Below, in pieces: positions 48,812-59,583 of a stretch of 64,000 nt of DNA. The stretch's first letter is position 1. Each line of letters starts with the position of its first letter. Under the pieces are notes generated by a model. It had not been told where the DNA came from and did not search any database. It was given only the letters and a program-made list of their open reading frames with translations. The stretch is from NCBI RefSeq assembly GCF_020329435.1, contig NZ_JAGKJK010000002.1, forward strand, positions 124,001-188,000, read 5' to 3'. The position numbers were made by a program, and so were the translations under genes. The stretch is from Bradyrhizobium hereditatis. Lineage in GTDB: Bacteria; Pseudomonadota; Alphaproteobacteria; Rhizobiales; Xanthobacteraceae.

Positions 48812-49771
48812 TCAGGAAACGTCCGGGCCATAGGCCGGGGCGACTAGGCCGCCTACGAGGCCCACGCCAGCCTCGACATGGCCACGCGGACGGCGTGCCG
48901 TTTCAGCCTCGACCACCCGCCAGGCGCTGCGATCGGCCAGCAACGCGGTCAATACGGCGTGGTTCAGCTTGTGGCCGGGACGGATCGAGCGGTAGGTGCC
49001 GAGCAGCGGCAAGCCAGCCAGCGCGAGATCGCCAATGGCATCGAGCACCTTGTGGCGGACGCATTCATTGCGGTAGCGCAGGCCTTCGGGGTTGAGCAGA
49101 CGGTCCTCGTCGAAGACCACCGAATTCTCGAACGATGCGCCAAGTGCGAAGCCGGCGCTCCACAGCCGCGCGGTATCGCTCATGAAGCCGAAGGTGCGCG
49201 CGCGTGAAACCTCGCGGCGGAAGCTTTCTGGGCTGAGATCGAGCGAATAATGCTGGCGGCCAATCGCGGGCGTGCTGAAGTCGATCTCGACTTCGACGCG
49301 GAACCCGCCTGCATGCGGACGGAGCTCGCCAAAGCTGTCGCCGATCGCAACCTGCACCGGCTTGAGGATCTGAATGAAGCGGCGGGAAGCCGATTGGGTG
49401 ACGATGCCGGCCTGATCGATTGCAGCAACGAAGGCCGCAGCGCTGCCGTCCATGATCGGAACTTCGGGACCGTCGACTTCGATGAAGGCGTTGTCGATAC
49501 CCATGCCGCGCAGAGCAGCGAGGACGTGTTCGGAGGTGGAAACGAGCGGGCCTTCGCGATCACCCAGAACTGTCTGGAAATCAGTCGCGGTGACGGATGC
49601 GGCGACAGCCGGAACTTCGCGGTCGGTATCGTCGAGACCGGTGCGGACAAAAATAAAGCCCGCATTCACAGGTGCAGGTCCGATGGTCAGGCTGACAGGT
49701 AAACCGGAATGAACGCCAACACCCGTTACGGTGGCTTGCGACCGAAGCGTGGTTTGGCGGCTGAATTTCAT
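48812..49771 (-). CDS. lpxC: UDP-3-O-acyl-N-acetylglucosamine deacetylase
   Basis: 319 residues of normal LpxC length. Zinc ligands are visible: the first His in TSEHVLAALRGMGIDN, then HKVLDAIGDLALAG with His and Asp. The catalytic His lies in PGHKLNHAVL. It performs the committed step of lipid A synthesis in the cytoplasm. In alphaproteobacteria it normally follows ftsZ, as here. ATG 49771. The 350 bp upstream hold the ftsZ terminator and presumably the lpxC promoter. Confidence 0.97.
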   Translation of the reverse strand: MKFSRQTTLRSQATVTGVGVHSGLPVSLTIGPAPVNAGFIFVRTGLDDTDREVPAVAASVTATDFQTVLGDREGPLVSTSEHVLAALRGMGIDNAFIEVDGPEVPIMDGSAAAFVAAIDQAGIVTQSASRRFIQILKPVQVAIGDSFGELRPHAGGFRVEVEIDFSTPAIGRQHYSLDLSPESFRREVSRARTFGFMSDTARLWSAGFALGASFENSVVFDEDRLLNPEGLRYRNECVRHKVLDAIGDLALAGLPLLGTYRSIRPGHKLNHAVLTALLADRSAWRVVEAETARRPRGHVEAGVGLVGGLVAPAYGPDVS

Positions 49772-50066
49772 CGATAACTGCCCACTACCCGACTTAACCT
49801 AAAGCGGAACGGCGCTTGAAGCGTCGATTCGCGTTCTAGGCATCCCCAAGTCACGGCAGACCATAGTCGTTGCCCCGACGCGCACAACTCACGCTTCTTT
49901 ACGGATTGTTACCCTATCTCTGCCGCAATCATGACAAGAGTTAACCAAATTCCGGCATGGCCAGACGCCGGTTCAGCCGCAGCATTTGATCACGCAATCA
50001 ATAATTAATCATTTAAAATCAGTTGGTTGAACCATACTCTGAATCGGGACACCAGCCCAAAGAGAA

Positions 50067-50093
50067 GGGCCCCGGCTGATCCAGCCGGGGCCC
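50067..50093 (-). terminator. rho-independent terminator of ftsZ
   Basis: An 11-bp perfect stem, GGGCCCCGGCT/AGCCGGGGCCC with a five-base loop, is extended by outer arms GCCCAAAG/CTTTGGGC (50055-50100). On the minus strand CTTCTCTTT follows. It separates ftsZ from lpxC transcription. Confidence 0.82.
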
Positions 50094-50121
50094 TTTGGGC
50101 TGCCTTGATTGTTACAAAACC

Positions 50122-51930
50122 TCAGTTCGCCTGCCGCCGGAGGAAGGCCGGGATATCAAGATGGTCGTCACCCTGTGGCGTCGGCGCAACAGGTGCGGGG
50201 CGGCCATGGATGTCCAAACCCTGCGGCGCCGGACGCTTTGCGTACTCCGACACCGGCTCTTGATTCGCGATCTGCTGCGCGACGGTGCGCTGCGGCTTGC
50301 GCTCCGGCAGCGGCGGAAGCGGCGCCATCGATGGACCGGAGGCCCGCGCCGCGATCGGCGGCTCGTTCTCTTCATCGCGGCGGCCAAGGCCGACATTGGC
50401 CAGCCGCTGCAAGAGGGACAGCCGGGTTTTCTGCGGATGCTCCTCTTCGGGTTCGCCGCGGGCTTGCCGGATCTCGGCCTGCGCCGGCATCGGAAGTTCC
50501 TCGAACTTCGGCATCCGCGGCGCACGGCTCGCAGGACGTTCAGCCGCCTGTGGGATGAAGTTCTCAGGGGTGGGCGGCGCCTCGGGCTCGCGGACGGTTT
50601 CCTTGTCGGGGAACAATGTGGGCTTCTGCGCGATCGGGCGTACCGTGACATCACCATAGGACGCCGGCTGGATCGGCGCCTGTTGCGGCGTCTCGACGGC
50701 CGCGGCGATCGCGGCCAGCGCTGCACGCTCGACATTCTGGGACGAACGTTGTGCCGGGGCCGCGGCCGGCGCGGGAGCCGGAGCGATAGTCAGCGGCGCA
50801 GTCGCCGGGTCGAGCTTTTGGACGCGTTCGGCCAGGCGCGCATTGTCGGCGCGCAAGCGGGCGGTCAGTTCAGCCAGGCGCGAATCCGGCGAAGCCGACG
50901 GCGCTGCAGCGGTAGTGGCGGTCGGCGTGGCAACGGACGGCGCAGCCTGGTTGCGCGCGATCTGCGACTGGTCGATGCCGGTGGCGACGACCGAGACACG
51001 GATGATGCCGTCGAGCGATTCGTCGAAGGTGGCGCCGACGATGATGTTGGCGTCCTGGTCGACCTCCTCGCGAATCCGCGTGGCGGCTTCGTCGACCTCG
51101 AACAGCGTCAGGTCCTTGCCGCCGGTGATCGAGATCAAGAGGCCCTTGGCGCCCTTCATCGAGGAGTCGTCGATCAGCGGGTTGGCGATCGCAGCTTCGG
51201 CCGCGGTCAACGCCCGCTTCTCGCCGGTTGCCTCGCCGGTGCCCATCATCGCCTTGCCCATCTCGCGCATGACAGCGCGGACGTCGGCGAAGTCGAGATT
51301 GATCAGACCTTCCTTCACCATGAGATCGGTGATGCAGGCGACGCCCGAATAGAGCACCTGGTCGGCCATCGCGAAGGCGTCCGCGAAGGTGGTCTTTTCG
51401 TTGGCGACCCGGAACAGGTTCTGGTTCGGGATGATCAAGAGCGTGTCGACCACCTTGTGCAGCTCGGCGATGCCGGCTTCCGCGGTGCGCATGCGACGCG
51501 CGCCTTCGAAGTGGAACGGCTTGGTGACGACGCCAACCGTGAGGATGCCCATGTCGCGCGCGGTCTTGGCAATCACTGGGGCTGCGCCGGTGCCGGTGCC
51601 GCCGCCCATGCCGGCGGTGACGAACACCATGTTGGCGCCCGAGAGGTGATCGCGAAGCTCGTCGATGACTTCCTGCGCCGCCGCCGCGCCGACATCAGGC
51701 TGGGACCCCGCGCCGAGGCCCTGAGTCACCGCCGTGCCCATCTGCACGATGCGCTGCGCCTTCGACATCGTCAGCGCCTGCGCGTCTGTGTTGGCGACGA
51801 CGAAATCGACCCCCTGCAACCCGGCGGTGATCATGTTGTTGACGGCATTGCCGCCTGCTCCACCGACGCCGAAGACGGTAATCCGCGGTTTCAGTTCGCT
51901 GATGTCAGGGGGTGTCAGATTGAGTGCCAT
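50122..51930 (-). CDS. ftsZ: cell division protein FtsZ
   Basis: 602 residues. The tubulin-like GTPase core occupies about 1-320, with [14 protein letters not shown] and the tubulin signature [11 protein letters not shown], and T7-loop sequence [11 protein letters not shown]. The C-terminal linker is unusually long, roughly 270 residues, rich in A, P, E and R. It is followed by the conserved tail [13 protein letters not shown] that binds FtsA. FtsZ forms the division ring. Long linkers are typical of Rhizobiales. ATG 51930 follows AGAGG. Confidence 0.98.
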   Translation of the reverse strand: MALNLTPPDISELKPRITVFGVGGAGGNAVNNMITAGLQGVDFVVANTDAQALTMSKAQRIVQMGTAVTQGLGAGSQPDVGAAAAQEVIDELRDHLSGANMVFVTAGMGGGTGTGAAPVIAKTARDMGILTVGVVTKPFHFEGARRMRTAEAGIAELHKVVDTLLIIPNQNLFRVANEKTTFADAFAMADQVLYSGVACITDLMVKEGLINLDFADVRAVMREMGKAMMGTGEATGEKRALTAAEAAIANPLIDDSSMKGAKGLLISITGGKDLTLFEVDEAATRIREEVDQDANIIVGATFDESLDGIIRVSVVATGIDQSQIARNQAAPSVATPTATTAAAPSASPDSRLAELTARLRADNARLAERVQKLDPATAPLTIAPAPAPAAAPAQRSSQNVERAALAAIAAAVETPQQAPIQPASYGDVTVRPIAQKPTLFPDKETVREPEAPPTPENFIPQAAERPASRAPRMPKFEELPMPAQAEIRQARGEPEEEHPQKTRLSLLQRLANVGLGRRDEENEPPIAARASGPSMAPLPPLPERKPQRTVAQQIANQEPVSEYAKRPAPQGLDIHGRPAPVAPTPQGDDHLDIPAFLRRQAN

Positions 51931-52020
51931 GGGTGCCTCTCGATTACGACGCGCGCGTTGGTTCGCCCGGGCCGGTGGCCGCGGGATTTGGTGAATGTCG
52001 TTTGGTGATGAGATCGGTCA

Positions 52021-53340
52021 TCAGAAGCCCTCGCGAAGCCATCGTCCGACCCTTCCAAAATACCCGTCAGTCCCTGTTTTGAGCTGCCGCGTATGCCGCG
52101 GTTCGACGTGTTCAAGGTGAGCGTATTGCGGATAGACCAAGAGGCCGGTCGGCACCGCGAACGAGGCGCTCTTGGCCTCGTTGGGCAGCCGGCCAAAGCC
52201 GAGCGGACGGCCGATGCGGACCGGCCGGTTGAGAATGCGGGTAGCGAGCTCCACCGTGCCGGTCAGCTGGGAGGCCCCGCCGCTCAAAACAACCCGAGCC
52301 CGCGGCTCTGCCGCAAAGGGGGAATCCGCGAGCCGGTCCCGGACCATCTCAAAAATCTCCTCGGCACGATGCCGGACAATGTTGGCAATCGTGGCGCGCG
52401 AGACGATCTGCGGGGCATCATGTTCCTCGCCCGCAGCCGGTACAGACATCAGTTCGCGCGCGTCAGACCCGCCGGTCAGCACGGTGCCATATAACGTCTT
52501 GATTCGCTCAGCATCAGCAATGCACGCGCCGAGGCCGCGAGCAAGGTCCATCGTCACGTGCTGGCCACCGAGCGCAAATCCGCTGGCATGCACGAAACGG
52601 CCGCCCGAATAGGTCGCAATCGTGGTCGACCCGGCCCCCATTTCGACCACGGCGGCGCCAAGATCCGCCTCGTCGTCAGTCAGCACCGACAGGCCTGCGA
52701 CATAAGGACTCGCCGCCATGGCCTCGACGTTGAGATGGCAACGTTCGACCACCAGCATCAAATTGCGGGCTACGGTTGCATCCGCCGTCACCACCTGCAT
52801 GTCGACGCCGAACTGGCGAGCAAGCATGCCGCGCGGGTCGCGAATGCCCTTTACGCCATCGAGTGCGTAGCCGACCGGCAATGCGTGCAACACCGTTCGC
52901 CCCTCACCGGTGGCGTGGCGCATGCCGGTGGAGGTTACGCGCGTGACGTCGTCAGCGGTGACGGAGCCGCCCCTGATGTCGGCGGCAGCCTCGACGAGCT
53001 GGCCCTGCAGCCGGCCGCCGGAGACCGACAGCAATACTGACTCGACGCGGACCTTGGCCATGCGCTCGGCCAGCGCCACGGCCTGGCGCACCGCCTGCTC
53101 GCATTCGGCGAGATCAACCACGGCGCCAGCCTTCATGCCGCGCGACTGGATCTGGCTATAGCCGATCAACTCCACCGCGTGAGTGCGGCCGCGCAGCGCC
53201 TCGCTCGGCGGCGACGGCTTCAGCCGCGCGATCATGCAGGCGATCTTACTGGTGCCGATGTCGAGTGAGGCCACCATCGCCGTGCGCTTGTGATCGACCG
53301 GCCGCGTCTTTGGGGTCTGGTTGCGATCGAGGCCGGTCAT
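52021..53340 (-). CDS. ftsA: cell division protein FtsA
   Basis: 439 residues of the actin/HSP70 superfamily. Nucleotide-binding motifs are VASLDIGTSKIACMI (phosphate 1), GAAVVEMGAGSTTIATYSGG (phosphate 2) and VVLSGGASQLTG (adenosine). The 1C subdomain specific to FtsA lies at about 90-170. It tethers FtsZ to the membrane; the C-terminal amphipathic helix is seen in YFGRVGRWLREGF. Its ATG overlaps the ftsQ stop (ATGA at 53340-53337), coupling the two. Confidence 0.98.
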   Translation of the reverse strand: MTGLDRNQTPKTRPVDHKRTAMVASLDIGTSKIACMIARLKPSPPSEALRGRTHAVELIGYSQIQSRGMKAGAVVDLAECEQAVRQAVALAERMAKVRVESVLLSVSGGRLQGQLVEAAADIRGGSVTADDVTRVTSTGMRHATGEGRTVLHALPVGYALDGVKGIRDPRGMLARQFGVDMQVVTADATVARNLMLVVERCHLNVEAMAASPYVAGLSVLTDDEADLGAAVVEMGAGSTTIATYSGGRFVHASGFALGGQHVTMDLARGLGACIADAERIKTLYGTVLTGGSDARELMSVPAAGEEHDAPQIVSRATIANIVRHRAEEIFEMVRDRLADSPFAAEPRARVVLSGGASQLTGTVELATRILNRPVRIGRPLGFGRLPNEAKSASFAVPTGLLVYPQYAHLEHVEPRHTRQLKTGTDGYFGRVGRWLREGF

Positions 53341-54326
53341 GCGGAATCACCCGGCTTCTTCTTCGGTTTCTTGTCCTTGAACAGTTCTTCCCGGGCCTTG
53401 GCGGCCTCTTCCGACAATTGCACCGTGAGCCTGTCAGGCAGGCGCATGTCGACGGCGACGATGTCGCGCGAGAACAGCCGGTCCTCCTTGTCGAGCTTGC
53501 TCAGCATCGCCAACGCATTGCCGACGTCGTTCTCCGGCAGGCGGATATCGAGACCGTCCTTCAGCCGCAAGTTCCAGCGCCGCTCGCCGACGAAGATCGC
53601 CGCCTTCGTCACCGAGCGGACCTGCGGATAGCGATCGAGCAGTGCGAGGAAATCACGCGCCTTCACGTCGGCGCCCTTCCCCACCACTAGTGGCAGCGTC
53701 ACGAAGCGGCGCGAAACAAAGGGCTCCAGCACCGCACCGTCCTCGGCGATCACGGCCAGGCGGCCGTCCTGCTGCCACAGCGCGAACGCCGTGCGCTCGA
53801 CGATGTCGATCTGCAGCCGGCCCGGATAAAGCTTCAGGATCGTCGCATCCGCGATCCACGGGCTCGCCTTGAGCTTCTCGCGCAGGGTGGTGGCATCGAG
53901 AAACAGCAGCGACGAGCGGCCGTTGATGCCGCCGATCGCGAGTATTTCGTCCTGGCTCAGCTGCTTGCGGCCGTTGATGGCGACTTCGGTGATGCGGAAG
54001 CCGGCCGAATTGGCCAGCGCGTTGCGGGCGTCGCTGAGCCCAACCATGAACTCGTCGACATGACCGCCCTTGACGATGCCAAGCCCGGCGCTGCCGAGCA
54101 GGATCAGCACGGTCAGGGCGACGCCGAGGCGATTCGGAAGATAGCGTTCGACCAGTCGGACCAGCCGATTCGACGGCTCGCGATCGATCACGGGTTTCTT
54201 CGGGACGGGGGCACGACGGCCCAGCCGCTCGCGCAGCAGCACCACCGCTCCAATAGCGGCGGCTTTCAGGTCAGCCTGGGGCCTCTGCGGTCTCATCGAC
54301 CGCTCGAGGCGTCCTGCACCATCCAT
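53337..54326 (-). CDS. ftsQ: cell division protein FtsQ
   Basis: 329 residues of bitopic topology. The cytoplasmic N-terminus is basic and about 65 residues long, followed by one membrane span (LGVALTVLILLGSAGLGIV). A periplasmic POTRA domain (RITEVAINGRKQLSQDEIL) and a beta domain containing FVTLPLVVGKGADVKARDF follow. It recruits FtsL/FtsB to the division site. A basic KDKKPKKKPGDSA tail is present. ATG 54326 is used; ATG 54296 is possible. The 301 bp upstream (54327-54627) contain no gene that I can see. Confidence 0.95.
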   Translation of the reverse strand: MDGAGRLERSMRPQRPQADLKAAAIGAVVLLRERLGRRAPVPKKPVIDREPSNRLVRLVERYLPNRLGVALTVLILLGSAGLGIVKGGHVDEFMVGLSDARNALANSAGFRITEVAINGRKQLSQDEILAIGGINGRSSLLFLDATTLREKLKASPWIADATILKLYPGRLQIDIVERTAFALWQQDGRLAVIAEDGAVLEPFVSRRFVTLPLVVGKGADVKARDFLALLDRYPQVRSVTKAAIFVGERRWNLRLKDGLDIRLPENDVGNALAMLSKLDKEDRLFSRDIVAVDMRLPDRLTVQLSEEAAKAREELFKDKKPKKKPGDSA

Positions 54327-54627
54327 TGCACGAGCCTGTTCAAGTGTTGTTCCCGCAAACTTTTTTGCGAGTTTGGCTCAGATGACGTCTCGGCGGTGCC
54401 GGACCTAAGTGCTGACCTGAAGTCGGAACAGCGCACACCCCGGCAGCCAAGCGCCACATGCGCCGCCGGCGTTAACCTTCGGACTTACTGGTAAACAAAG
54501 TGTAAAACCGCCGCCCCGGCGGTGAGATTTGATACGTATTTTGAGTGGTTTGCCGGCGAACTGTTAGGATTTTGAAACAATTTTAGGGGCCGGCCCGCGG
54601 TTCCCGGTTAACGATCTGGGCGGCCGG

Positions 54628-55620
54628 TTAACTGCGTTCCCTCGTCCGCCGCTCGGCCAGGGCAATCTGGTCGCGCAGAAAGTCCGGGAATTCGATCCCC
54701 TGCGCCTTCAGCGCCTTGGGATAAAGCGAGGCCGCCGTCAGGCCCGGCAATGTATTGGTTTCGAGGTAGACCGGCCCCTTCGCCGAGACGATGAAGTCGG
54801 TCCGCGAATAGCCGGTGCAGGACAGCGCTTTGTGCGCGCGCAGCGCCTGATCCTTCAGTTGCGCGGTGATTTCCGGAGAGAAGCGCCCGGGGCAGATCTC
54901 CTGAGTCGATTTGAGCAGATACTTGGCCGTGTAGTCGAAGGTGCCCTCTCCCGGAACGATCTCGATCGGCGGAAGCGACATCAGTGTGCCATCCGATTGC
55001 TCCAGCACGCCGCAAGTTGCTTCCACGCCAGCGATGAACGGCTCGATGACGTATTCCTCGGTCTTCGCAGCGTTGCGCACCGCGACCAGATCCTGTTTCG
55101 CGTTGACGAAGATCAGACCGTAGCTCGATCCGTCGCGCGCCGGCTTTGCAATCAGCCGGCCGTATTCGGCAAACGCCGCGTCAATGTTTTCCAGGTCAAT
55201 GCCGTCCGGCGCCGCGACACCTGCAATCGCGGCAAAGCGCTTGGCCGCCACCTTGTCGAAGGCGAGATTTGACGATGCCGAGCCGGACCCTGTGAAGGGA
55301 ATGCCGCGCAGTTCGCACATTGCCTGCAACTCGCCATTCTCGGCGCGGCCGCCGTGCAGACCGAGCACCAGCACACGATCCTCGGCCTTCGCCTTGTCGA
55401 GAGCCGCCTCCAGCGCAATGCCGCGGTTATCCGGCTTGAATTCATCCTCGAATGGACGCTTGTGTTCGAGCAGCGCCTTCGAGCTGACGTCATGGACAGT
55501 GTCGGCTACTGACCAGAACCAGAGATCGGCTTCCGGCAGGGCCCGATGCAGCGCCTGCGCGGTGGCTACCGAAACCAGCCGCTCCTTGTTGGTGCCGCCG
55601 AAGAGAATGGTCGTTCGCAT
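54628..55620 (-). CDS. ddl: D-alanine--D-alanine ligase family protein
   Basis: 330 residues, ATP-grasp fold. Characteristic parts are ILFGGTNKERLVSVATAQA in the N-terminal domain, LGLHGGRAENGELQAMCELR (HGGxxENG type), IAKPARDGSSYGLIFV in the ATP-grasp lid, and VYLETNTLPGLTAASLYPKA with metal ligands E and N. It makes the D-Ala-D-Ala dipeptide for murein precursors. The N-terminal sequence departs from textbook Ddl (GGTNKER rather than GGxSxEH), so it is a divergent form, but its place between murB and ftsQ supports the assignment. Confidence 0.9.
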   Translation of the reverse strand: MRTTILFGGTNKERLVSVATAQALHRALPEADLWFWSVADTVHDVSSKALLEHKRPFEDEFKPDNRGIALEAALDKAKAEDRVLVLGLHGGRAENGELQAMCELRGIPFTGSGSASSNLAFDKVAAKRFAAIAGVAAPDGIDLENIDAAFAEYGRLIAKPARDGSSYGLIFVNAKQDLVAVRNAAKTEEYVIEPFIAGVEATCGVLEQSDGTLMSLPPIEIVPGEGTFDYTAKYLLKSTQEICPGRFSPEITAQLKDQALRAHKALSCTGYSRTDFIVSAKGPVYLETNTLPGLTAASLYPKALKAQGIEFPDFLRDQIALAERRTRERS

Positions 55621-55667
55621 CAGCCTCTACCTATCCGCCATCCTGGGCATCGAACCCGGAATGACAA

Positions 55668-56588
55668 TTACGCCGGAATTCCGATCCGCTTGATTTCCCA
55701 ATGCAGCTCTATGCCAGAATTCGCTTTAACGCGCTCGCGCACGGTTTCGCCCAAGGTTTCAATATCATGCCCGGTGGCGCTACCGGTGTTGATGAGGAAA
55801 TTGCAGTGCATTTCCGAGACCTGCGCGCCGCCCACGCGAAGCCCGCGGCAGCCGGCGGCGTCGATCAGTCTCCAGGCGCTGTTGCCGGGCGGATTCTTGA
55901 AGGTCGAGCCGCCGGTCTTTTCGCGAATCGGCTGAGCGGTTTCACGGTGGTTCTGCACCTCGTTCATCTTACCGCGAATAGTTTCGGCATCAGTCGCCGC
56001 ACCGCGAAACCGCGCGGAGGTGAAAATGATGGAGGCGTCGACGCCGCTGTTGCGATAGACGAACTTCATGTCGGAATTGTTGAAGATATGCTTCGTACCG
56101 TCGCGGCCGACACCCGTTGCTTCGACCAGCACATCCTTGGTCTCGCGCCCATTGGCGCCGGCATTCATCCGCAGCGCGCCGCCGATCGTGCCGGGAATGC
56201 CGAAGAAGAATTCCATGCCGCCGATGCCGGCAGCAGCCGCCGTCTCCGCCACCCGCTTGTCGAGCGCGGCGGCGCCGGCGCTGACGACATCTCCGGAAGC
56301 GGAGGTTTCACCAAATGCCCGCGGCGAGAGGCGTATCACCACGCCGGGCATGCCGCCGTCGCGCACGATCAGGTTGGAGCCGACGCCGACCACATAGACC
56401 GGCAGCTCCTTCGGAAGATGCTTTAGGAAATAGGCGAGATCATCCTCATCCGCCGGCGTGAACAGCACCTGCGCCGGCCCGCCGACGCGAAACCATGTCA
56501 ACTCCGCCAGCGACTGGTTCGCCAGCAGCCGCCCGCGGAGCTCCGGCATCGCGGCTTTCAGATCGGAGGTGATATCGGGGAAGGTCAT
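55668..56588 (-). CDS. murB: UDP-N-acetylenolpyruvoylglucosamine reductase
   Basis: 306 residues. FAD-binding features are [20 protein letters not shown] and [20 protein letters not shown]. The conserved [21 protein letters not shown] is present. The catalytic serine/glutamate region is [20 protein letters not shown]. It reduces the enolpyruvyl group to give UDP-MurNAc in the cytoplasm. ATG 56588. About 300 bp of repeat-bearing DNA separate it from murC, which breaks the usual tight packing. Confidence 0.97.
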   Translation of the reverse strand: MTFPDITSDLKAAMPELRGRLLANQSLAELTWFRVGGPAQVLFTPADEDDLAYFLKHLPKELPVYVVGVGSNLIVRDGGMPGVVIRLSPRAFGETSASGDVVSAGAAALDKRVAETAAAAGIGGMEFFFGIPGTIGGALRMNAGANGRETKDVLVEATGVGRDGTKHIFNNSDMKFVYRNSGVDASIIFTSARFRGAATDAETIRGKMNEVQNHRETAQPIREKTGGSTFKNPPGNSAWRLIDAAGCRGLRVGGAQVSEMHCNFLINTGSATGHDIETLGETVRERVKANSGIELHWEIKRIGIPA

Positions 56589-56650
56589 ATCGCCTCGCGA
56601 CGTGATTTGAGAGCGCGTCGCGTTTCAACTTGCACCAGCGCCCGGGGCTT

Positions 56651-56828
56651 ACCCCTCTCCCCAACCCTCCCCCGCAAGGGGGGAGGGAGCCTGACCAACG
56701 TGCTCACCTCACATCGTCTGACAGCTCCTTCAGAAAAGTTGCGCGTAGGCGTACTTATCGAGCGGGTGATGGACGCACCGACGCGAGGGTTCCCTCTCCC
56801 CTTGCGGGAGAGGGTTAGGGAGAGGGGT
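56651..56828. repeat. paired inverted C/T-rich repeats between murC and murB
   Basis: ACCCCTCTCCCCAACCCTCC at 56651 and GGGTTAGGGAGAGGGGT ending at 56828 are near-perfect inverted copies. Each arm also contains its own small hairpin (CCCCCGCAAGGGGGG; CTCCCCTTGCGGGAG). The centre is about 100 bp of unremarkable sequence. The class is common in Rhizobiales intergenic DNA. Confidence 0.75.
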
Positions 56829-56892
56829 GGCCGCAAACGCCGGCGTTTGTCGTTACGCTTCCCTTTCACTTCCAAGGCTACAGTCATCATCA

Positions 56893-58296
56893 TCACCCCA
56901 GCGCCTTCAATTCGCCGGGCAGCGCGTAGGCCCATTGCGTGATGTTGCCAGCACCTAAGCAGACGACGAGATCACCGGAGCTGGCGATGCCGTGGACGAC
57001 CTTGGCAAGCTCCGCCGAGCTCGGAAGCGGGATCACCTCGCGATGGCCATGCGCACGCAGGCCGGTGACGAAATGGTCGCGGTCGATGCCTTCGATCGGC
57101 GCCTCGCCGGCCGGATAAACCTCGGCGACGATGACCGCATCGGCATCGTTGAAGCAGGTGCAGAATTCCTCGAACAGCGATTGCAGGCGGGTGAAGCGAT
57201 GCGGCTGCACCACGGCGATGATCTTGCCGCTGTAGGAGTCCCGCGCGGCCTTCAACACTGCCGCGATCTCGACGGGGTGATGGCCGTAGTCATCGATGAT
57301 AGTAACACCGTTCCACTCGCCGGTGCGGGTGAAGCGCCGCTTGACGCCGCCAAAGCCGGCGATCGCCTTGCGGATCGCTGCATCGGAAATGCCGAGCTCG
57401 TGTGCGACCGCGATCGCTGCCGTCGCGTTGGAGGCGTTATGCCGCCCGGGCATCGGCAACGCGAGGTCTGATATCTCGTGCGTGGCGTCGGTCTTGCGAT
57501 TGCGGATCGCGACCTTGAACTTCGAGCCGCCGGGGATCGGCGTCAGGTCCATCAGTCGTGCGTCGGCCTGCGGGTTCTCGCCATAGGTGATGATGCGGCG
57601 ATCCTCGATCCGGCCAACGATGCTCTGCACCACCGGATGATCGATGCACATCACGGCAAAACCGTAGAACGGCACGTTCTCCACGAAATTGCGGAACGCG
57701 TCCTGGATCGCCTCGAAGGTCTTAAAATGATCGAGATGCTCGGGGTCGACATTGGTGACGATGGCGACATCGGTCGGCAGCTTCAAAAATGTGCCGTCGC
57801 TCTCGTCGGCTTCCACCACCATCCAGTCGCCCGCCCCGAGCCGCGCATTGGTGCCGTAGGCATTGATGATGCCGCCATTGATCACGGTCGGATCGAGATT
57901 GCCGCCATCGAGAAGGGCTGCGACCATCGAGGTGGTTGTGGTCTTGCCATGGGTGCCGGCGATCGCGACGCAGCTTTTCAGCCGCATCAGTTCGGCGAGC
58001 ATCTCGGCGCGGCGCACCACCGGAATGCGCTGCGCGCGGGCTGCCATCAGTTCCGGATTGTCGCGCTTGATCGCGGTCGAGACCACGACAACGTCGGCGC
58101 CGTCGACATTCTCCGCCTTGTGGCCGACCGAGACCTCGACGCCCTTCTCCCGCAGCCGTGTGACGTTGCCGCTTTCGGAGGCGTCCGAGCCCTGCACGGT
58201 GTAACCGAGATTGACCAGCACTTCGGCGATGCCGCTCATGCCGATGCCGCCGATCCCGACGAAGTGAATGGGTCCGATCTCGCGCGGCAGTCTCAT
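56893..58296 (-). CDS. murC: UDP-N-acetylmuramate--L-alanine ligase
   Basis: 467 residues. The N-terminal Rossmann motif is [18 protein letters not shown]. The Mur-ligase ATP loop is [17 protein letters not shown], followed by [20 protein letters not shown] and [18 protein letters not shown]. It adds L-Ala to UDP-MurNAc. ATG 58296 follows AAGGAC and matches the family's start. The in-frame ATG at 58317 lies within the edge of a repeat element and is rejected. Confidence 0.97.
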   Translation of the reverse strand: MRLPREIGPIHFVGIGGIGMSGIAEVLVNLGYTVQGSDASESGNVTRLREKGVEVSVGHKAENVDGADVVVVSTAIKRDNPELMAARAQRIPVVRRAEMLAELMRLKSCVAIAGTHGKTTTTSMVAALLDGGNLDPTVINGGIINAYGTNARLGAGDWMVVEADESDGTFLKLPTDVAIVTNVDPEHLDHFKTFEAIQDAFRNFVENVPFYGFAVMCIDHPVVQSIVGRIEDRRIITYGENPQADARLMDLTPIPGGSKFKVAIRNRKTDATHEISDLALPMPGRHNASNATAAIAVAHELGISDAAIRKAIAGFGGVKRRFTRTGEWNGVTIIDDYGHHPVEIAAVLKAARDSYSGKIIAVVQPHRFTRLQSLFEEFCTCFNDADAVIVAEVYPAGEAPIEGIDRDHFVTGLRAHGHREVIPLPSSAELAKVVHGIASSGDLVVCLGAGNITQWAYALPGELKALG

Positions 58297-58312
58297 GAAT
58301 TTGTCCTTGGCC

Positions 58313-58431
58313 GTCATCGCCCGCCTGGTGCGCAGTTGCGCGCAGGGTCGGGGCGATCCAGTATTCCGCGAAGCCGAGGCTCAAATCAGGCGCCGCGGCG
58401 TACTGGATGCCCCGCTTTCGCGGGGCATGAC
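58313..58431. repeat. imperfect palindromic repeat of the GTCATCGCCCGCC family, copy 2
   Basis: It begins GTCATCGCCCGCCTGGTGCG and ends GCCCCGCTTTCGCGGGGCATGAC. It corresponds over its whole length to the element at 43140-43259. It separates murG from murC. Confidence 0.75.
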
Positions 58432-58455
58432 AAGGGCAATTTTGCGCCCAACCGC

Positions 58456-59556
58456 CTAGATTCCGGCCGTTTTCACCACCAGATCGGCCAGCCGCTCGGC
58501 GGCGTCGAGCCGGCCGACCTGGCGGGCGGCGGCCGCCATGGCGGTCAGCCGCGCCGGTTCGGCGGCAAAACCGGAAATTTCCGCCGCCAGACGGTCGGGC
58601 GTGAACTCTCCTTGCGGAATCCGCAACGCTCCGTTCACCTTAGCGAGCACGCCGGCATTGGCGAACTGGTCCTGGTCGATCGCGCCCGGCAGCGGCACCA
58701 GGATCGAGGGCCGGCCGATCGCGGCGAGTTCCGCCACCGTACCGGCGCCGGAGCGCGAGACCACGAGATGGCTTGCCGCCAGCCGCGCCGGCAGGTCGGC
58801 AAAGAACGGCGCGAGCTCGGCCCTGATCTTGAGCCGATCATAAATCGCACGCACCCGTGCCATGTCCTCCTCACGCACCTGCTGCGTCAGGATGAGGCGG
58901 CTCCACAGCACTGGCTCGAGCCGTTCGACGGCTGGTGGCACGATGTCGCTCATCACCCGCGCGCCCTGGCTGCCGCCGACCACGAGCAAGCGCAGCGGCC
59001 CGTTTGGCTCGGGTGAGGCAAACTGCACCGCGGCGGCGGCAAGGATCGCGGGCCGCATCGGCGTGCCGACGGTGGTGGTCTTTCCGGCAAGATCCGGATC
59101 GCGATCAAGCACGCCCGGCAGCGAGGTCGCGATCGCATTGACGCGACGGGAGAGAAAACGGTTGGCGCGGCCGAGCACGGCATTGGCATCGTGAATGACG
59201 CCTGGCACGCCGAGCAGCCTCGCCGCCATCAGCGGCGGCAGCGTCGGATAGCCGCCGAAGCCGACCACCGCCGCCGGCTTCAGCCGCCGCACCAGGTTGA
59301 CGGCAACCAGCATGCCGTAGGCGAGCATGAAGCCGGTGCGCGCCAGCGACAACGGATCGCGCCCACGCACCGTCTCGCTCGGCACCACCTCGATATTGTC
59401 TCTGGTGAAGAGGCCGCTGTAGCGCAACGCACGGGCATCGGTCGCAAGCCGCACGCGCAGGCCGCGCTTGATCAACTCGACGCCGAGCGCTTCGGCGGGA
59501 AACAGATGACCGCCGGTGCCGCCGGCGGCGAGTAGAATGAGAGGAGTGTTGTCCAT
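58456..59556 (-). CDS. murG: undecaprenyldiphospho-muramoylpentapeptide beta-N-acetylglucosaminyltransferase
   Basis: 366 residues, GT-B fold. The N-terminal G-loop is LLAAGGTGGHLFPAEALGVE, followed by KPAAVVGFGGYPTLPPLMAA (second glycine loop). The C-terminal UDP-GlcNAc site is ASHLVVSRSGAGTVAELAAI with VPLPGAIDQDQFANA. It adds GlcNAc to lipid I to make lipid II at the inner membrane face. ATG 59556 follows AAGGCG; the longer frame to 59577 lacks support. Confidence 0.97.
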   Translation of the reverse strand: MDNTPLILLAAGGTGGHLFPAEALGVELIKRGLRVRLATDARALRYSGLFTRDNIEVVPSETVRGRDPLSLARTGFMLAYGMLVAVNLVRRLKPAAVVGFGGYPTLPPLMAARLLGVPGVIHDANAVLGRANRFLSRRVNAIATSLPGVLDRDPDLAGKTTTVGTPMRPAILAAAAVQFASPEPNGPLRLLVVGGSQGARVMSDIVPPAVERLEPVLWSRLILTQQVREEDMARVRAIYDRLKIRAELAPFFADLPARLAASHLVVSRSGAGTVAELAAIGRPSILVPLPGAIDQDQFANAGVLAKVNGALRIPQGEFTPDRLAAEISGFAAEPARLTAMAAAARQVGRLDAAERLADLVVKTAGI

Positions 59557-59583
59557 GGGAGCGCCTTTTACAGGCAATCAGCC

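Noticed and set aside
50095..52008. 637-residue plus-strand open frame antisense to ftsZ
   Set aside because: It is a mirror of ftsZ codon bias in high-GC DNA: arginine/glycine-rich, no domain, no ribosome site, and ftsZ is certain.
54327..54627. Possible CtrA sites (TTAA pairs) upstream of ftsQ
   Set aside because: TTAA words are present, but no pair has the seven-base spacing of a CtrA box.
57478..59016. 512-residue plus-strand open frame across murC and murG
   Set aside because: Antisense to two certain genes and spans their intergenic repeat. The composition is typical of a GC-driven shadow.
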